Assembly: GCA_003971905.1 (NCBI GenBank)
Contig: RSEE01000011.1
Span: forward strand, 806,001 to 870,000
Direction: 5' to 3'
DNA length: 64,000 nt
Source of the DNA: Moniliella sp. 'wahieum'
Lineage: Eukaryota; Basidiomycota; Moniliellomycetes; Moniliellales; Moniliellaceae
Shown here piece by piece: positions 11,981 through 22,381 of the stretch (the stretch's first letter is position 1; each line of letters begins with the position of its first letter). The notes under the pieces were generated by a model, which was not told the origin of the DNA, did not search any database, and worked only from the letters and a program-made list of their open reading frames with translations. A program made the position numbers and the translations under genes.

Positions 11981-13769
11981 TCAAAACACGTAAGGGCGGC
12001 CACAGGTAAAGAGGGAATCATGATGAGGTTGTGTTGAGTAGAGCTGGATGGAGAGCGAGCCAAATGACCACCAGCTAGATGGTAAACTTCCATCGTCCCT
12101 CTCAAACCCCTGTAACGTATGCTTGACCACCACTTGGCGGCGGCGTTCCGCATAGACGGCCAAGTCGCGCACCTTGGCTTGGAACGCCAGCCACGTCGCC
12201 GGGTCGATGGTAGTCTGGAATTGCTCCGACAACTCTTCGACTGCGCGTTCCAAATCGCGCTGATTGTCCTCCCATATCTCTACCTCCTCATTGCGCTCGA
12301 GGTAAAACGCCATGGCATAGGTCCACTTGAGCGTGTGCCGAGATCGGCTTGCTGCAGGCACCCATCTGTTGCAACACGTTCAACGGAGTCCAACCCAGCT
12401 GGCTCTCTCTTGGAGCTGGTGCACTTGGCCAACCACGTTACGGGCCCACTTTTCGTCCAGTTGGGCAGAACGGTGATGATTCCGATACCGCTTAAGGTAA
12501 TGTTGGTACCGCATCAATGCGACCCTCGCGTCCCTCTGGTTCTGTTGGTCTTGGGGAAGAAACCGATTGCAAGTCCACGCGTCGGTGTGAATGTGCCAGT
12601 CTCTCGAGCAGACCCAGCAAATTCGTGCCCGCATTGTCGACAGGTCATGTGGTTGCACCCGCATTCTTTTCGATGCTCGATGCGCAGTGGGGGCAGGGTT
12701 TGGTATGCAACCGGAGCCAATTGAACGTCTCGCTCTCATCGCACATCTTTTGCAACCACGCCTGGACGATCGGGCACGGGCAGGGGGCATGCGCCTCCTC
12801 GTGGCCGCAAGCAAAGCAGAACGGGGCATGACCTCGACGGCCGCAGGTGACAGCCGGGTCGAGCATAGCCCACCTACGCGACGAGGAGGGATACTAATAC
12901 TACATTGGACCGCCATGTCGCACCGGGGCTAGGACACCAGCGCAACGAACCAAGGTGGTCCACCAACAGCCGGTTGAGCCGCCGACGGTACTTGGCCCAC
13001 ACCTCGACCGACACCAGCTTCTTGATTAGCCCGTCCCCCAACACCACCTTGCAGTCCTCGTCATGCACTTGATTTTCGGTGCTTGATACTCGTCAATCTG
13101 CAGCGTAAGACAGTGGGTATAACAATCGGTGCAGTACCGGTGCCCACGCAAGCCCGAGAACCTGCATCGTTGTCCCCTCCTGGTCATGGCTCTGTCGTGG
13201 AGCAGACGAAGCCACTGGAACTAACTCCAGTAGAACTGTAGCACACCTTACAGGTAAAATCGTCGACGGCCGTTAAGGTCTGAAGGATCGGTGGGGGGGC
13301 ATGCAGCAGGACGCCAGCTTCCGTATGCAAATCATGTGTTGGGCATGCAAGAAGTTGGTCAAACAAGCGTTCTTTGTCCCATTTGAGGTGGCGCAGGAGC
13401 GTTGCTGCTTCGTTCATCTGGGGGAGGGGAGAAGTATGAAATAGGAAGACGATGGAAAGGTTAGCTATATGGCCGATTGAAGGGGTGGAGATCATAGGAG
13501 AGGGGAAAGGAGGGAGAAGGACGTACATCGTAATTGAACGTGGTAGCCGTCGTGGACCATCTCGGTTTCCATGCGAACCAGCTGCCGCTCGGTAAGCGGG
13601 GAGCAGTCGACTTCGTACGGCATGTTTTGATCGGAGTCCTCTTCCCAGTGTAGACTCGTGATTCCGTGTTCATTCTCACTGGATCGCTGCCAAAGTCAAA
13701 AATAAAGTCTTCGACCGAGCCTTCATCGTCGGATCCAGGCGTAGAGTTCAAGCTGTCGCCAATGTTCAT
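11981..13769 (-). CDS. Ariadne-type RBR E3 ubiquitin ligase
   Basis: Transfers ubiquitin through a RING-IBR-RING2 relay. An acidic N-terminus (MNIGDSLNSTPGSDDEG) leads to the Ariadne UBA-like helix region, RHLKWDKERLFDQLL, near 13390-13345. RING1 begins with FTCKVCYSS near 13250. IBR and adjoining sequence appear as WAKYRRRLNRLLVDHLG, RWCPSPG, CFACGHEEAH and WLQKMCDESETFNWL. RING2 reads CPHCASSIEKN, then CGCNHMTCRQCGHEF and CWVC; the Cys in GCNHMTC corresponds to the catalytic cysteine of the family. The C-terminal Ariadne helical domain follows (TYAMAFYLERNEEVEIWEDN, LAVYAERRRQVVVKHTLQGF). The gene crosses several frames because of introns (13420-13530 region) and one-base shifts around 13190, 12950 and 12660. 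The C-terminal end is approximate; the frame closes at 11981. It is divergent from RLI1. Confidence 0.85.
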
Positions 13770-14583
13770 GGCGTTCACCTCCCCCTCAAGAACCAGTTCC
13801 AATCCGAGCTAATGACGCTGGAGCCAGTCAGATCCACCATCTGCAGGTCGATGAGAGAGAGAAGAGAGGGGTTAGAGAGAGGGCGACTGCTAGAAAAGTA
13901 TAAGATCGAGAGAGTGTGTGCGTGAGAACAGCAAGCACCCACGCACCTCAACGCCTTGCCGGAACATGGTGGTAGACAAGAGAGAGCCCAGCTCAGCCAA
14001 CAGGCAGGATGGTGGGTAGTGAGTAACCTTGAGTAGGGGGCTATTGGTGACTTGACTGGCTGGTGACTCGCTTCTATGGAAGTTAAATGAGCATAGCGCG
14101 GGGGATTTCTGACAAAATGTGCGTCGAAGCGGCTGCGCCTACCCGTCGCAACCGGGAGATCACGTGACCAGGGTTCATGCGCATGTGGTGGTCCCATTCG
14201 TTCCGCATTGCACCCACTTTGGTCTGATTCCCCTCACTGCCCCACGTGTTCGTCTGGTCGTCCCCTGGATGGATGGCCAAACCAACCACAGGCGCAAGCG
14301 CCGCACGCACTGTGGCCGTCGCTAGGGTTGCCCGTTCCGCCCTCTCCTCCCGGCACGCAAGTGTCAGGCGGAATTAATTATTAATGGCAGCCGCGCCGAG
14401 GGAGAAAAAAAAATCTTCGCGTGGATGGGTGAGGCGGAGGGTGAGCCGGCAGCAGGGCATAGGCAGGCCAAGACCCACCAAACCTCAACCTCAGACGGCG
14501 GAACGGAGCAGTTGCGCTGCCCGCCGCTGCCCACCTCTCGACTGGCCTACCACCACCACCACCACCGCTGTTAGCTGTCCGCC
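13770..14583. promoter_or_regulatory. Divergent promoter region between the Ariadne-type gene and RLI1
   Basis: Both flanking genes read outward, so this 0.8-kb stretch must hold both promoters. It contains CACGTG at 14161-14166 (context TCACGTGAC on both strands) and again at 14243-14248. A (CCA)-type trinucleotide run lies at about 14549-14570, directly upstream of the RLI1 start. No coding sequence is supported. Confidence 0.55.
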
Positions 14584-16589
14584 ATGCCGCCCAAGAAAAA
14601 GGTCACCGGTAGCTCTGAGCCTGTCGAGAAGGAGCAGCGCATTGCCATTGGTACGTGTCCCCGTCCCCTTCCCCCCCCTCTCCGCCCCGGGTCCTCCTAA
14701 CTCGCTCCTTCCAGTCAACACCGACAAGTGCAAGCCCAAAAGTGCAACCAGGAATGCAAGCGTTCCTGCCCGGTGGTCCGGATGGGCCGTCTGTGCATTG
14801 AAGTCACACCTTCGAGCAAGATTGCGTTTATCTCTGAGCAACTGTGCATTGGTTGTGGTATTGTGTGTTTCGACCCCTCGCTTCCCCTCGTTTCTTTCGC
14901 TAGTGCGTCCACTGACTGATGTCTGTGTGTGTGTGTCTGGCTGCGTGTTTTGTGAGTGCAGTGTCCGAAAAAGTGCCCGTTTGAGGCGATTACGATTATC
15001 AAGCTGCCTACCAACTTGACCTCGGAGGTTACCCACCGCTACGGCCCCAACAGCTTCAAGCTGCATCGGCTGCCACAGCCTCGTGCGGGCCAAGTGCTCG
15101 GTCTGGTCGGTACCAATGGAATTGGCAAGTCGACCGCGCTGAAGATTTTGGCTGGCAAGCAAAAGCCCAACTTGGGCCGCTACTCGGACCCGCCTGACTG
15201 GCAAGAAATTCTGCGCTACTTCCGTGGCTCGGAGCTGCAGAACTTTTTCACCAAGGTGCTGGAGGACAACATCAAGGCGCTCATCAAGCCCCAGTATGTC
15301 GACCACATCCCTCGTGCCGTCAAGGGCAAGGCGACAGTATCGCAGATGCTCGATGGCAAGTTGGAGCGGGACAACAAGGAGCAGATTGTAGCTACGCTGG
15401 ACCTGAGGCCCGTGTTGGACCGCGACGTGAAGAACTTGTCCGGTGGAGAGCTGCAGCGCTTTGCCATTGGCATGTCGTGCGTCCAGCGCGCCAACGTGTA
15501 CATGTTTGATGAGCCGTCGTCCTACCTCGATGTCAAGCAGCGTCTCAATGCGGCGCGAATGATTCGGGACATGTTGGACGACGACACGTATGTCATTTGC
15601 GTCGAGCACGACTTGAGTGTGCTGGACTACCTTTCGGACTATGTGTGCTGCCTGTACGGTGTGCCTTCGGTGTACGGTGTGGTTACTGTTCCCTATCCCG
15701 TTCGTGAGGGCATCAACATCTTCCTGGATGGCTACATCCCGGCTGAAAACATGCGTTTCCGCGAAGAGAGCTTGACATTCAAGATTGCCGAGACGGCCGA
15801 CGACACGGTGGTGGAGAGTAACCGGGCATACAAGTACCCAGCAATGAAGAAGAAGCTTGGCAACTTCTCCCTCGAGATCCAGCCTGGCTCCTTTAACGAT
15901 TCAGAGATTCTTGTCTTCCTCGGTGAGAACGGGACGGGCAAGACGACGTTTGTCAAGATGCTGGCGGGCAAGTTGAAGCCGGACGAGGGTGGAGACAAGT
16001 TGCCGCAGATGAAGGTATCGATGAAGCCGCAGACGATTGCACCCAAGTTTGAAGGCACGGTGCGGATGTTGCTGCTCAAGAAGATCAAGGGGGCCTTTAT
16101 GCACCCTCAATTCCAGAGCGACGTGGTCAAGCCCATGTTCCTCGACAACATTATCGACCAAGAAGTCCAGACCTTGTCGGGTGGGAGTTGCAGCGTGTCG
16201 CGCTGGTCTTGGCGCTGGGTACGGCCGCGGATCTGTACCTGATCGACGAGCCGTCGGCCTACCTCGACTCGGAACAGCGTATCCTAGCAGCACGGATGAT
16301 CAAGCGCTTTATTCTCCACTCCAAGAAGACAGCCATGGTGATCGAGCACGACATTATTATGGCCACCTACCTTGCGGACCGCGTCATTGTCTACGAGGGT
16401 ACGCCCTCCATCAACGCTTTGGCCAAGTCGCCCGAATCGCTCTTGACAGGTATGAACTCCTTCCTGGCCACCTTGGGCGTCACGATGCGTCGTGACCCGA
16501 CCAACCTGCGTCCTCGTGTGAACAAGACCGACTCGGTCAAGGACAAGGAGCAGAAACTGTCGGGTGACTACTTCTTCCTGGGTGATTAA
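14584..16589 (+). CDS. RLI1: ABCE1/Rli1 ribosome-recycling ATPase with Fe-S clusters
   Basis: Soluble twin-ATPase that splits terminated ribosomes and acts in initiation and ribosome biogenesis. Three exons are readable: 14584-14650, 14715-14862 and 14962-16589, with introns 14651-14714 (GTACGT...CCAG) and 14863-14961 (GTGTGT...GCAG). The N-terminal ferredoxin-like domain has the cysteine series around [18 protein letters not shown] and LCIGCGI-CPKKCPF. The first ATPase has [27 protein letters not shown] and [10 protein letters not shown]; the second has [12 protein letters not shown], signature [16 protein letters not shown] and [14 protein letters not shown]. Two one-base deletions break the frame: an A-run at 14738-14741 inside the first Fe-S motif (five A expected) and a G-run at 16183-16185 inside the second signature motif (four G expected). 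The gene is essential, so these look like sequence errors. Confidence 0.97.
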
Positions 16590-17613
16590 ACCTAGGTCCC
16601 TCTCCCTTCCTTTTCCCCCGCCCCCCTTCCCCGTCCCGGAGCCGGACTCATACTATGCGCTCCACTTGCTCCTTTCCCTCCTTTTCCCGTTCGGTTTCCC
16701 CATGTAGCGGGACGGGCCCGTATCACCTTAACCGCACCTTGCCCCCCTTGGGCGCGGAGGCGAGTGCGGTGGTGTGGTGCGTGTGCTGGTGAACGGTGCC
16801 TTGGAGTAGGTGACCGGGCGGGGGATGAGGAGGACTGGTGCCAGGTCTCTCTACTCCCAGCTCCTGGGCCCATTGTGGTGGAATGGGATGAGAGACTTCG
16901 GTCTACCTCCGAACGGTAGATATCCCTCCTCGAAAAAAATCCATCTTGCACTCAGAATGGTCTGCGGTGAGTAAGTGGCATATATGGTATGCCGCATAGA
17001 TGGAGCTGAGGTCGTGGAGGGGCGCTCCCGATATAGCCTGGAGGTGGTGGGTGGTCTTTTATCGGGGGGGTGAATGTATGGACGAGGCAGAGAGATTGGC
17101 AGTGGATGCGAGATCACCGATCCCTCCCTCGGTCAAGCTAAAGTCTGGCACTAGCTGACTGCGCGAGTATTCTGTCACTGGAGTGACCGGTGACCGGTGA
17201 CAGGTGACCAGTGATCGAGCTGTGCGTGTGCCAACTCACTTGCAGCGATAGCAATCCACTCAAGCCCAAGCAGTTCCGGGTCGGCCAAATAACAGCATGG
17301 GTCTTCTGATAACGTCAAGCCAGACTCCCCGTCCTCCGTCGGTTCTCATGTCACAGTTGGCACCTACGTGAGCCGTGAGCTCACTGCACTAAACCAGAAC
17401 CCTTTGTGTCGCTGCCTGCATCTCCTCACACGACCATCCATCACCACTCCCTGCCAACAACACTTGGATCCCCCACCACGTCTCTACCCCCCTCCCGCAC
17501 CGCTCTTACCCCCTCAAAAAACTGCGTTTTGGCAGTTTTTGATCCGAAGCAGACACGTTGCTTCTCCCCCCCTTCCCGCTCAACATTGGTTGTTTGCATC
17601 ATTGTCTCGCCAA
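16590..17613. other. Intergenic region downstream of RLI1
   Basis: No supported gene. It begins with pyrimidine-rich sequence typical of a 3' untranslated region. Near 17186-17216 there is a short array of GGTGACC-like units (GTGACCGGTGACCGGTGAC). The rest resembles promoter sequence for the small gene that follows. Confidence 0.5.
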
Positions 17614-18233
17614 ATGTCCGCTGCCGGCGCGGTAGTCCCTCTGCCCTCCCTATGGCAACGTTCGGCGGTAGTCATGCTCGATGCCGCTCAGGGCGCGCTG
17701 GTTAACGCGCTAGGTGCGTCCCCTCTCCCACCTACCGATTCCTGTGGTCTAGCACAGGTAAGAAATGGGACTGACGAAGAACGGGGGGTGGCGGACTGCG
17801 TTGGCTCGATGCAGGTGGCACTTGTGGTGTTTGGATGTGTGCCTGCGTTGGCCATGACGTTGCCCTGGTCGGAACAGTTGCACTGGGAAGAAAAACCGGT
17901 TCTTGTTTTGGGTTAGCCATGGTACGTTGCAATCCATGAACCAATGAGCCAATGAGCCCATGAACCTGATGGGAAAAGGGGCCCTGAAGTTGGTGCCCTG
18001 TCTCTTTGGTATACTATCCATTGTCTTCGTTGTGGACAAAGGGACGAAGACCAACTAACCTGCCCTCCTCCCCTTTTCTCCCCTTTTCTCCTTTTTCTTT
18101 GCTTGGCCGGCTCGTAGTGTTCTGGGAAACGCAAGACATTCTCGAGCTCGCTGAACTGCCCTACTCGGCATCCTTGTTCCCTTCGGCCTGTGCGCAAGTG
18201 CAGGTGGCAACGGCAACCAAGAAAACTAACTAG
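17614..18233 (+). CDS. Small multi-exon gene of unknown function (tentative)
   Basis: I do not recognise this protein. A reading frame starts with MSAAGAVVPLPSLWQRSAVV. A strong intron candidate is 17758-17814 (GTAAGA donor, CTGAC branch, GATGCAG acceptor); an alternative donor at 17714 would use the CAG at 17755-17757. The second segment reads VALVVFGCVPALAMTLPW and is hydrophobic, possibly membrane-spanning. A later exon starts at 18118 after a CTAAC branch, a long pyrimidine tract and a CGTAG acceptor, and reads FWETQDILELAELPYSASLF to a TAG at 18231-18233. The donor joining the last two exons is not clear. The splice signals and non-repetitive composition argue for a gene, but there is no homology support. 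Confidence 0.35.
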
Positions 18234-18442
18234 CAATCCACGCACTCCGCTCTCTCCATCCACTCGCTCACCTGGCAAGCTGGTACGCACCAGCAGAGGG
18301 GAGAAGACTGGTAGTACAATTTTGGTTTTTGGAAGCGGAAAAGTGGAAGGGCGGCGGGGGGGGCGACTAGATGTTTGACAATGTGAACGGCCAGCAGAGG
18401 GGGAGGTAGCTTAGGCAAGCCAGGGAAGGGGGGGGGCGGGGC

Positions 18443-18933
18443 TCAGAAGGTATCCATGTCGTTTCCTGGTGCAGAAGCAGCACCAGGTCGCCGCTTGACG
18501 CCTGGGTCGGTGTAAAGGCGCTCACAATGGGTGCAAACGAAGAAGAGGATCATGCGGTTGTAGATCCGCTTGGACTGGTCCTGGAACATGACCGCTCTGC
18601 ACAATGGTCATGCGTTAGGCTTCTCTTCCCCACACACGCGCAAGAGAGGGAGCGGCGGAGAGGGTGGGGGGTAGGGAGGGAGGGAACGCACTCTTCGTTT
18701 CCACAGTGTGGGCAGTGCTGCTGGATACGAGCCAGAGTGGGGTCCTTTACCAAGCCTTCGATCTGGCCTGGTTGTTCTTGGGAGATGGACATGAGGTCGT
18801 TGCGGTAGACAAGGTGGTTTGCCGCCTCTTCGCGGTAGTCGCAATTGCGGCAGCTGTACAGCAGCACATGGTTGGTCCGGTCCTCGGGGTAGAGAAGGTT
18901 GTTGCACTCCTGGCAGAAGCGTAGCGTTGTCAT
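18443..18933 (-). CDS. RPB9: RNA polymerase II subunit RPB9
   Basis: Zinc-binding subunit of RNA polymerase II that supports fidelity and TFIIS-stimulated cleavage. Exon 1 is 18692-18933 and exon 2 is 18443-18596, with an intron at 18597-18691 (GTGCGT donor, GTGCAG acceptor). The joined protein has 131 residues, close to the usual 110-125. It starts MTTLRFCQECNNLLYP, as in other fungi. Zinc ribbon 1 uses CQEC and CRNC; zinc ribbon 2 uses CPHC and CTHC. The conserved LVYRNDL and DPTL stretches and the hallmark VMFQDQSKR...MILFFVCTHC are present. No frame break is seen. Confidence 0.95.
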
Positions 18934-19103
18934 CGTCCAAGTTACGGGTGGTGGCGGACACAACGATAGTCCTAACCGAGGCCCAATTACGCCTTTCATC
19001 TCCTGCGTCACCACCGTCAAGACGAGCAGACAAAAGCCGGCAATAGAATGTGGATTAGGTAATGCTCTAACGGAACATCTTCAGATACTAGGCTCACCAA
19101 TTA

Positions 19104-19186
19104 GCCTCTTTGGCTCAGTGGTAAAGCATCTACTAGTAAGACTTGCTGGTATGAGAAGATCGGTCGTTCGATTCGGCCAAGAGGCA
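19104..19186 (+). tRNA. tRNA gene, isotype unresolved (possible Thr-AGT)
   Basis: The seven-base acceptor stem GCCTCTT pairs perfectly with AAGAGGC at 19179-19185, followed by discriminator A. The internal A box (TGGCTCAGTGG) and B box (GTTCGATTC) are near consensus, and the T stem GGTCG/CGGCC folds. A T7 pol III terminator follows at 19187-19193. At 83 nt it is about 11 nt longer than a class I tRNA. The segment CTAGTA, in the place of an anticodon loop, would read AGT (Thr) with an intron of about 11 nt, but the anticodon stem does not pair cleanly. A base error or a class II long variable arm is also possible. Confidence 0.7.
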
Positions 19187-19531
19187 TTTTTTTGCTCTTC
19201 ATTTCTGTTGCTCCATGCTCTGCCCCCAAACTATCCGAGGTGCTCCGCATGGATATGCAGGCATTGGCAGACATTATCGACTGCAACAACAAAGACCCCC
19301 TTATGTCCTTTCCAGCTTTGGACACACCAAAGCACCCCGTGTATGTAGCAGAACGATTGTGAGATGTATACCGACGCAACACACTCTCACTGCTGCGAGA
19401 TCTGATCAAGTCCAACACCTTGTAGCGCAAAAAAAAAGTCACTGAACACGACGTCAATAGGGAGAGCGGCCAAGTGTAAATCGAGCTGGAAACTAATACA
19501 AGAAACCCCTGTTCTGTAGAAAGTGGTTTTT

Positions 19532-19984
19532 TTACGCAGTCCAAGCGCCAGTCTCCTTCTCGATCTGTAACGAAAAAAGAAGAGTCACACCGAGAGGTCA
19601 ACGCGGTCAGCGAATCCATACTGAAGCTTTTCTCCGCAACAAGGCGTCACAGGACTAGGGAGAACAAGGCGAGAGAGGAAGACGTACGTGGTGGAGGACG
19701 GAAGTGTAAACCCCATAGGAACAGTATACCAAGGCGCTGGTATCCTTGTTGTTACCCCGGTAGTCTCCCGGGTAGCAGTGAGACGCGATGTAGCGGAGGT
19801 CCTTGTTCTCCGGCTGGTAGTTTTGGCAGTCGCTCACCCATTTCTCGCAGAAGGTTGTGCCGTTCTGCGAAGAGAAGTTGACGAGGGTGCGGTCGTCGTA
19901 GCGCTTGGACAGGGCCGGTGCGGCATTGGCCGCGCCCATAGCGGCGGTACCGGCGAGAGCGAGAGCAGTGGCGAAGAAACGTAC
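19532..19984 (-). CDS. Small secreted cysteine-containing protein, unknown function
   Basis: Two exons: 19688 upward to about 19984, and 19532-19564, joined across an intron at 19565-19687 (GTACGT donor, TTACAG acceptor). The N-terminus is a clear signal peptide (RFFATALALAGTAAMGAANA), followed by SKR, a possible Kex2-like cleavage site. The mature part is about 80 residues with four cysteines (FCEKWVSDCQ, SHCYPGD, VYCSYG) and ends IEKETGAWTA. An ATG lies just upstream of the signal sequence near 19987 but one base out of frame, so either a base is missing there or translation starts at the internal Met at 19939. I do not recognise the family. Small size, secretion and cysteines resemble fungal secreted effector-like proteins, but that is inference. 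Confidence 0.65.
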
Positions 19985-20093
19985 ATTATGTTGGCTGAGT
20001 TGGAGTTAGGCTTGGGGTTGAGGTTGGCGAGTACGGGTGTTGTTGGTAGGCAAGAGGGTGGAGGAATAGCATAAGGGGCGTTTGCGTGGGTTC

Positions 20094-20103
20094 ATATTTA
20101 TAA
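20094..20103 (-). promoter_or_regulatory. TATA box of the small secreted protein gene
   Basis: The minus strand reads TTATAAATAT here, about 110 bases upstream of the putative start. Position and sequence fit a TATA element. A CACGTG site at 20199-20204 lies about 100 bases further upstream. Confidence 0.55.
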
Positions 20104-20109
20104 GCCCCT

Positions 20110-22381
20110 TTGCTGTTGCTTGCGGCGTTCGGAGGCGGTATGCCGTGGAAACGCTGAGGCGCGCGCTGTGCGGCAGGCGCAGCAGTCCTGTCGCATGTCA
20201 CGTGCCCCATGCCACATGTGGCGTGTGGCGTGTGAGGTCCGAGACCAGCCATTGGTCGTCGGAATAGCGCAGTCGGCGTAGCGCACGGACATGCATACTA
20301 GCAAGATACCAGGCCATACCAGGCAATAAGCTCTGTTAGAATCTTTTTTGCCCTCGGCAATCATAGCGGCTTTTTCTATGCTTGTTCAGTCCGTCCTCGT
20401 ACCCTTTTTGCTCGCACCTTCGGAGTTCAAGCGATTGGGCCTTTTTCTTTGTATAACGAAGGCACGTGGAGAGTGGTATAATTAATTGAATGTTTGTTTT
20501 GGTCCATGATTGCATGTAATTTTTCCCCTTCTGCCAGTTCCTGATCTAGACGCACGAGGAATCCCAGGCAGGAGTCCCAGACGGAGTACCATGGAGTATC
20601 AGAGGTAGTAATTCCAAGGAGTAACTGCTCTCTGCCATAGAGCCGCGGACTCGATGGGGTGACTTTTTGCCAGGGTCTAGCAAACATTGGACAAAAATGG
20701 AGATGGCATTGCAGAGCTACTAAGGAGAGCTGGACCCAAGGACCGTGATATGAGTTTCGGAAACGGAAGCCAGTGGAAGCTGTCAAGATCCGAGACTCAC
20801 TCTGCCTCAATGCACTGCGTGTGTCTGGCCACGTACCACTGAAGGCCGACGGGCTTTTGGACGACCGCGGTGGTCAACAACTTTCCTGTTGACGGATCCT
20901 GAGTGCTCTGGATTGTCCTTGCATTGGCTCCCTTTGGCCACCTACGTCACATTGTGAGATGAGCTGTGGGTGTGAGGCTGAGTATACTGATGACTACGAG
21001 AGTGTTATACAATCACCGTTTTGACCGCGAGATGAAGCGATGAAGAGGAGGTTTGAGATCTGAGAACAAAGGAGTCGCTCCTCAGGATCTCAGTACTGAG
21101 ACTTAGTACTCACATGTCACACCATATGCTGATGGCTTGGACTTCCCCCTCGGATCATGTGACAGGGACGGAGCGCGGAGCGTCCATGCCTCCACTCTGG
21201 AAGCAGCGGACTTGGACATTGGCCTAGGAAAAGCCAAGCAAAGGCCAAGAAGAGACACGCTTCATTTGCGCTCATGTGCATACTGATGCATGACATGCAT
21301 GATGGCTGAGCCTGTGTGTGACGGATTGTGCAACCCCGGTCTAACTGTGTGCGTATCCTTGCCCAGGACTGTCTTGTCGTCTTCTGCCGCAAATTCCCCA
21401 CCAGCGCACAGGAGATGCCATCGATCGCTTATGGGCTCGCCGATCATGATCGCCGACTCCAGGCTGGAGGTGGGGAGTGACTGGGTCGGCCGGGGGAAGT
21501 GAGATGATCTGAGAGGCCTGAAGCCGAGAGAGTATGGAGGCGGAAGAGAGAGGCGTGCCCCACGTCTACGACAGAGAACAGCAGTGAGTGAGTGGGGCAT
21601 CTTCTCACCAAGCGTCTCGACGCCAGTGAAGCTCCGCGAGCGAGCTTCGTGTTGCGCGCTGATTTGTTGCGCTCTGGCTTGCTGTCCCCAACAGATGGCA
21701 TGTGTGCATGCCTGTGCTTGAGCATGGTCTGCCTTCCTCAAGCCCACTGCTCCACAGCACCAGGCAAGCCCCGTGCGTGGCCCCTCGGCTGCCCCACACC
21801 AGCGAGCAGCAGCAGTGCCCCCCTGCTGGATCGGCATGTCGTCATGCTGATCGCCCGCATACGGCCCCCACACTGCTGCCATGCTGCATCTCGCTCCGGC
21901 TGGGCTGCTGCCGTCGCGCCAGAGCGCCTGCCCTGCCAATCCCCAATTAGGCATGCCCAATTAGGCATCCTGCTTCCCTTGGCATCCCATTGCAGCACAC
22001 TCGCACACCGCCGCTGCTCGCAAGATGCGGCCTGGCAGTGGCACTGTGCCTCGGCGCGCTCCTTGCCGTGCGCGTTGGGACCCAGCCGACGCGCAGGCTG
22101 CGATACTGAGCAAGTGGGGCGCCAGTGTGCCTGCGACGGCCGGCGATGTTGCCTATTTGGGGATGTGCCATGGCGCCTGTCTGCTGTTCACTGCCCTTCT
22201 GCCCCGTGCTGCAAGGGGCTGCCACCAAGCTATATAGAGTTGCCCACGCTCGCCTGCAGCTCGTCCCCTTCTACCTCTCCCCTACCGACCACCCCCTCCC
22301 TCTCCACACCACCACCCGTCAAACCCAATCCTCCCACTGCTCTTTACTTCCGTTACTCCTTTGACGATCTTTCTCGCCACC
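20110..22381. other. Gene-poor intergenic region
   Basis: No supported gene in about 2.2 kb. The open frames on both strands have no recognisable domain. It holds CACGTG sites at 20199-20204 and 20463-20468, several short palindromes near 21080-21115 built from TCAGTACTGAG-like sequence, and at 22229-22236 a TATATAG box about 150 bases upstream of the Kre9/KNH-like gene. It separates two genes for secreted proteins. Confidence 0.45.

Noticed and set aside
14738..14741. Programmed ribosomal frameshifting in RLI1
   Set aside because: The sites are different homopolymers in core motifs, also seen in RPL16 and others, with no stimulatory structure evident; sequence error explains them better.
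20427..20810. Minus-strand reading frame of 127 codons
   Set aside because: No recognisable domain, no splice or start context, and composition like the surrounding non-coding DNA.
21262..21960. Long minus-strand frame with many Cys/Ala/Gly residues
   Set aside because: Overlaps an equally long plus-strand frame; both look like GC-rich chance frames without domain signals.
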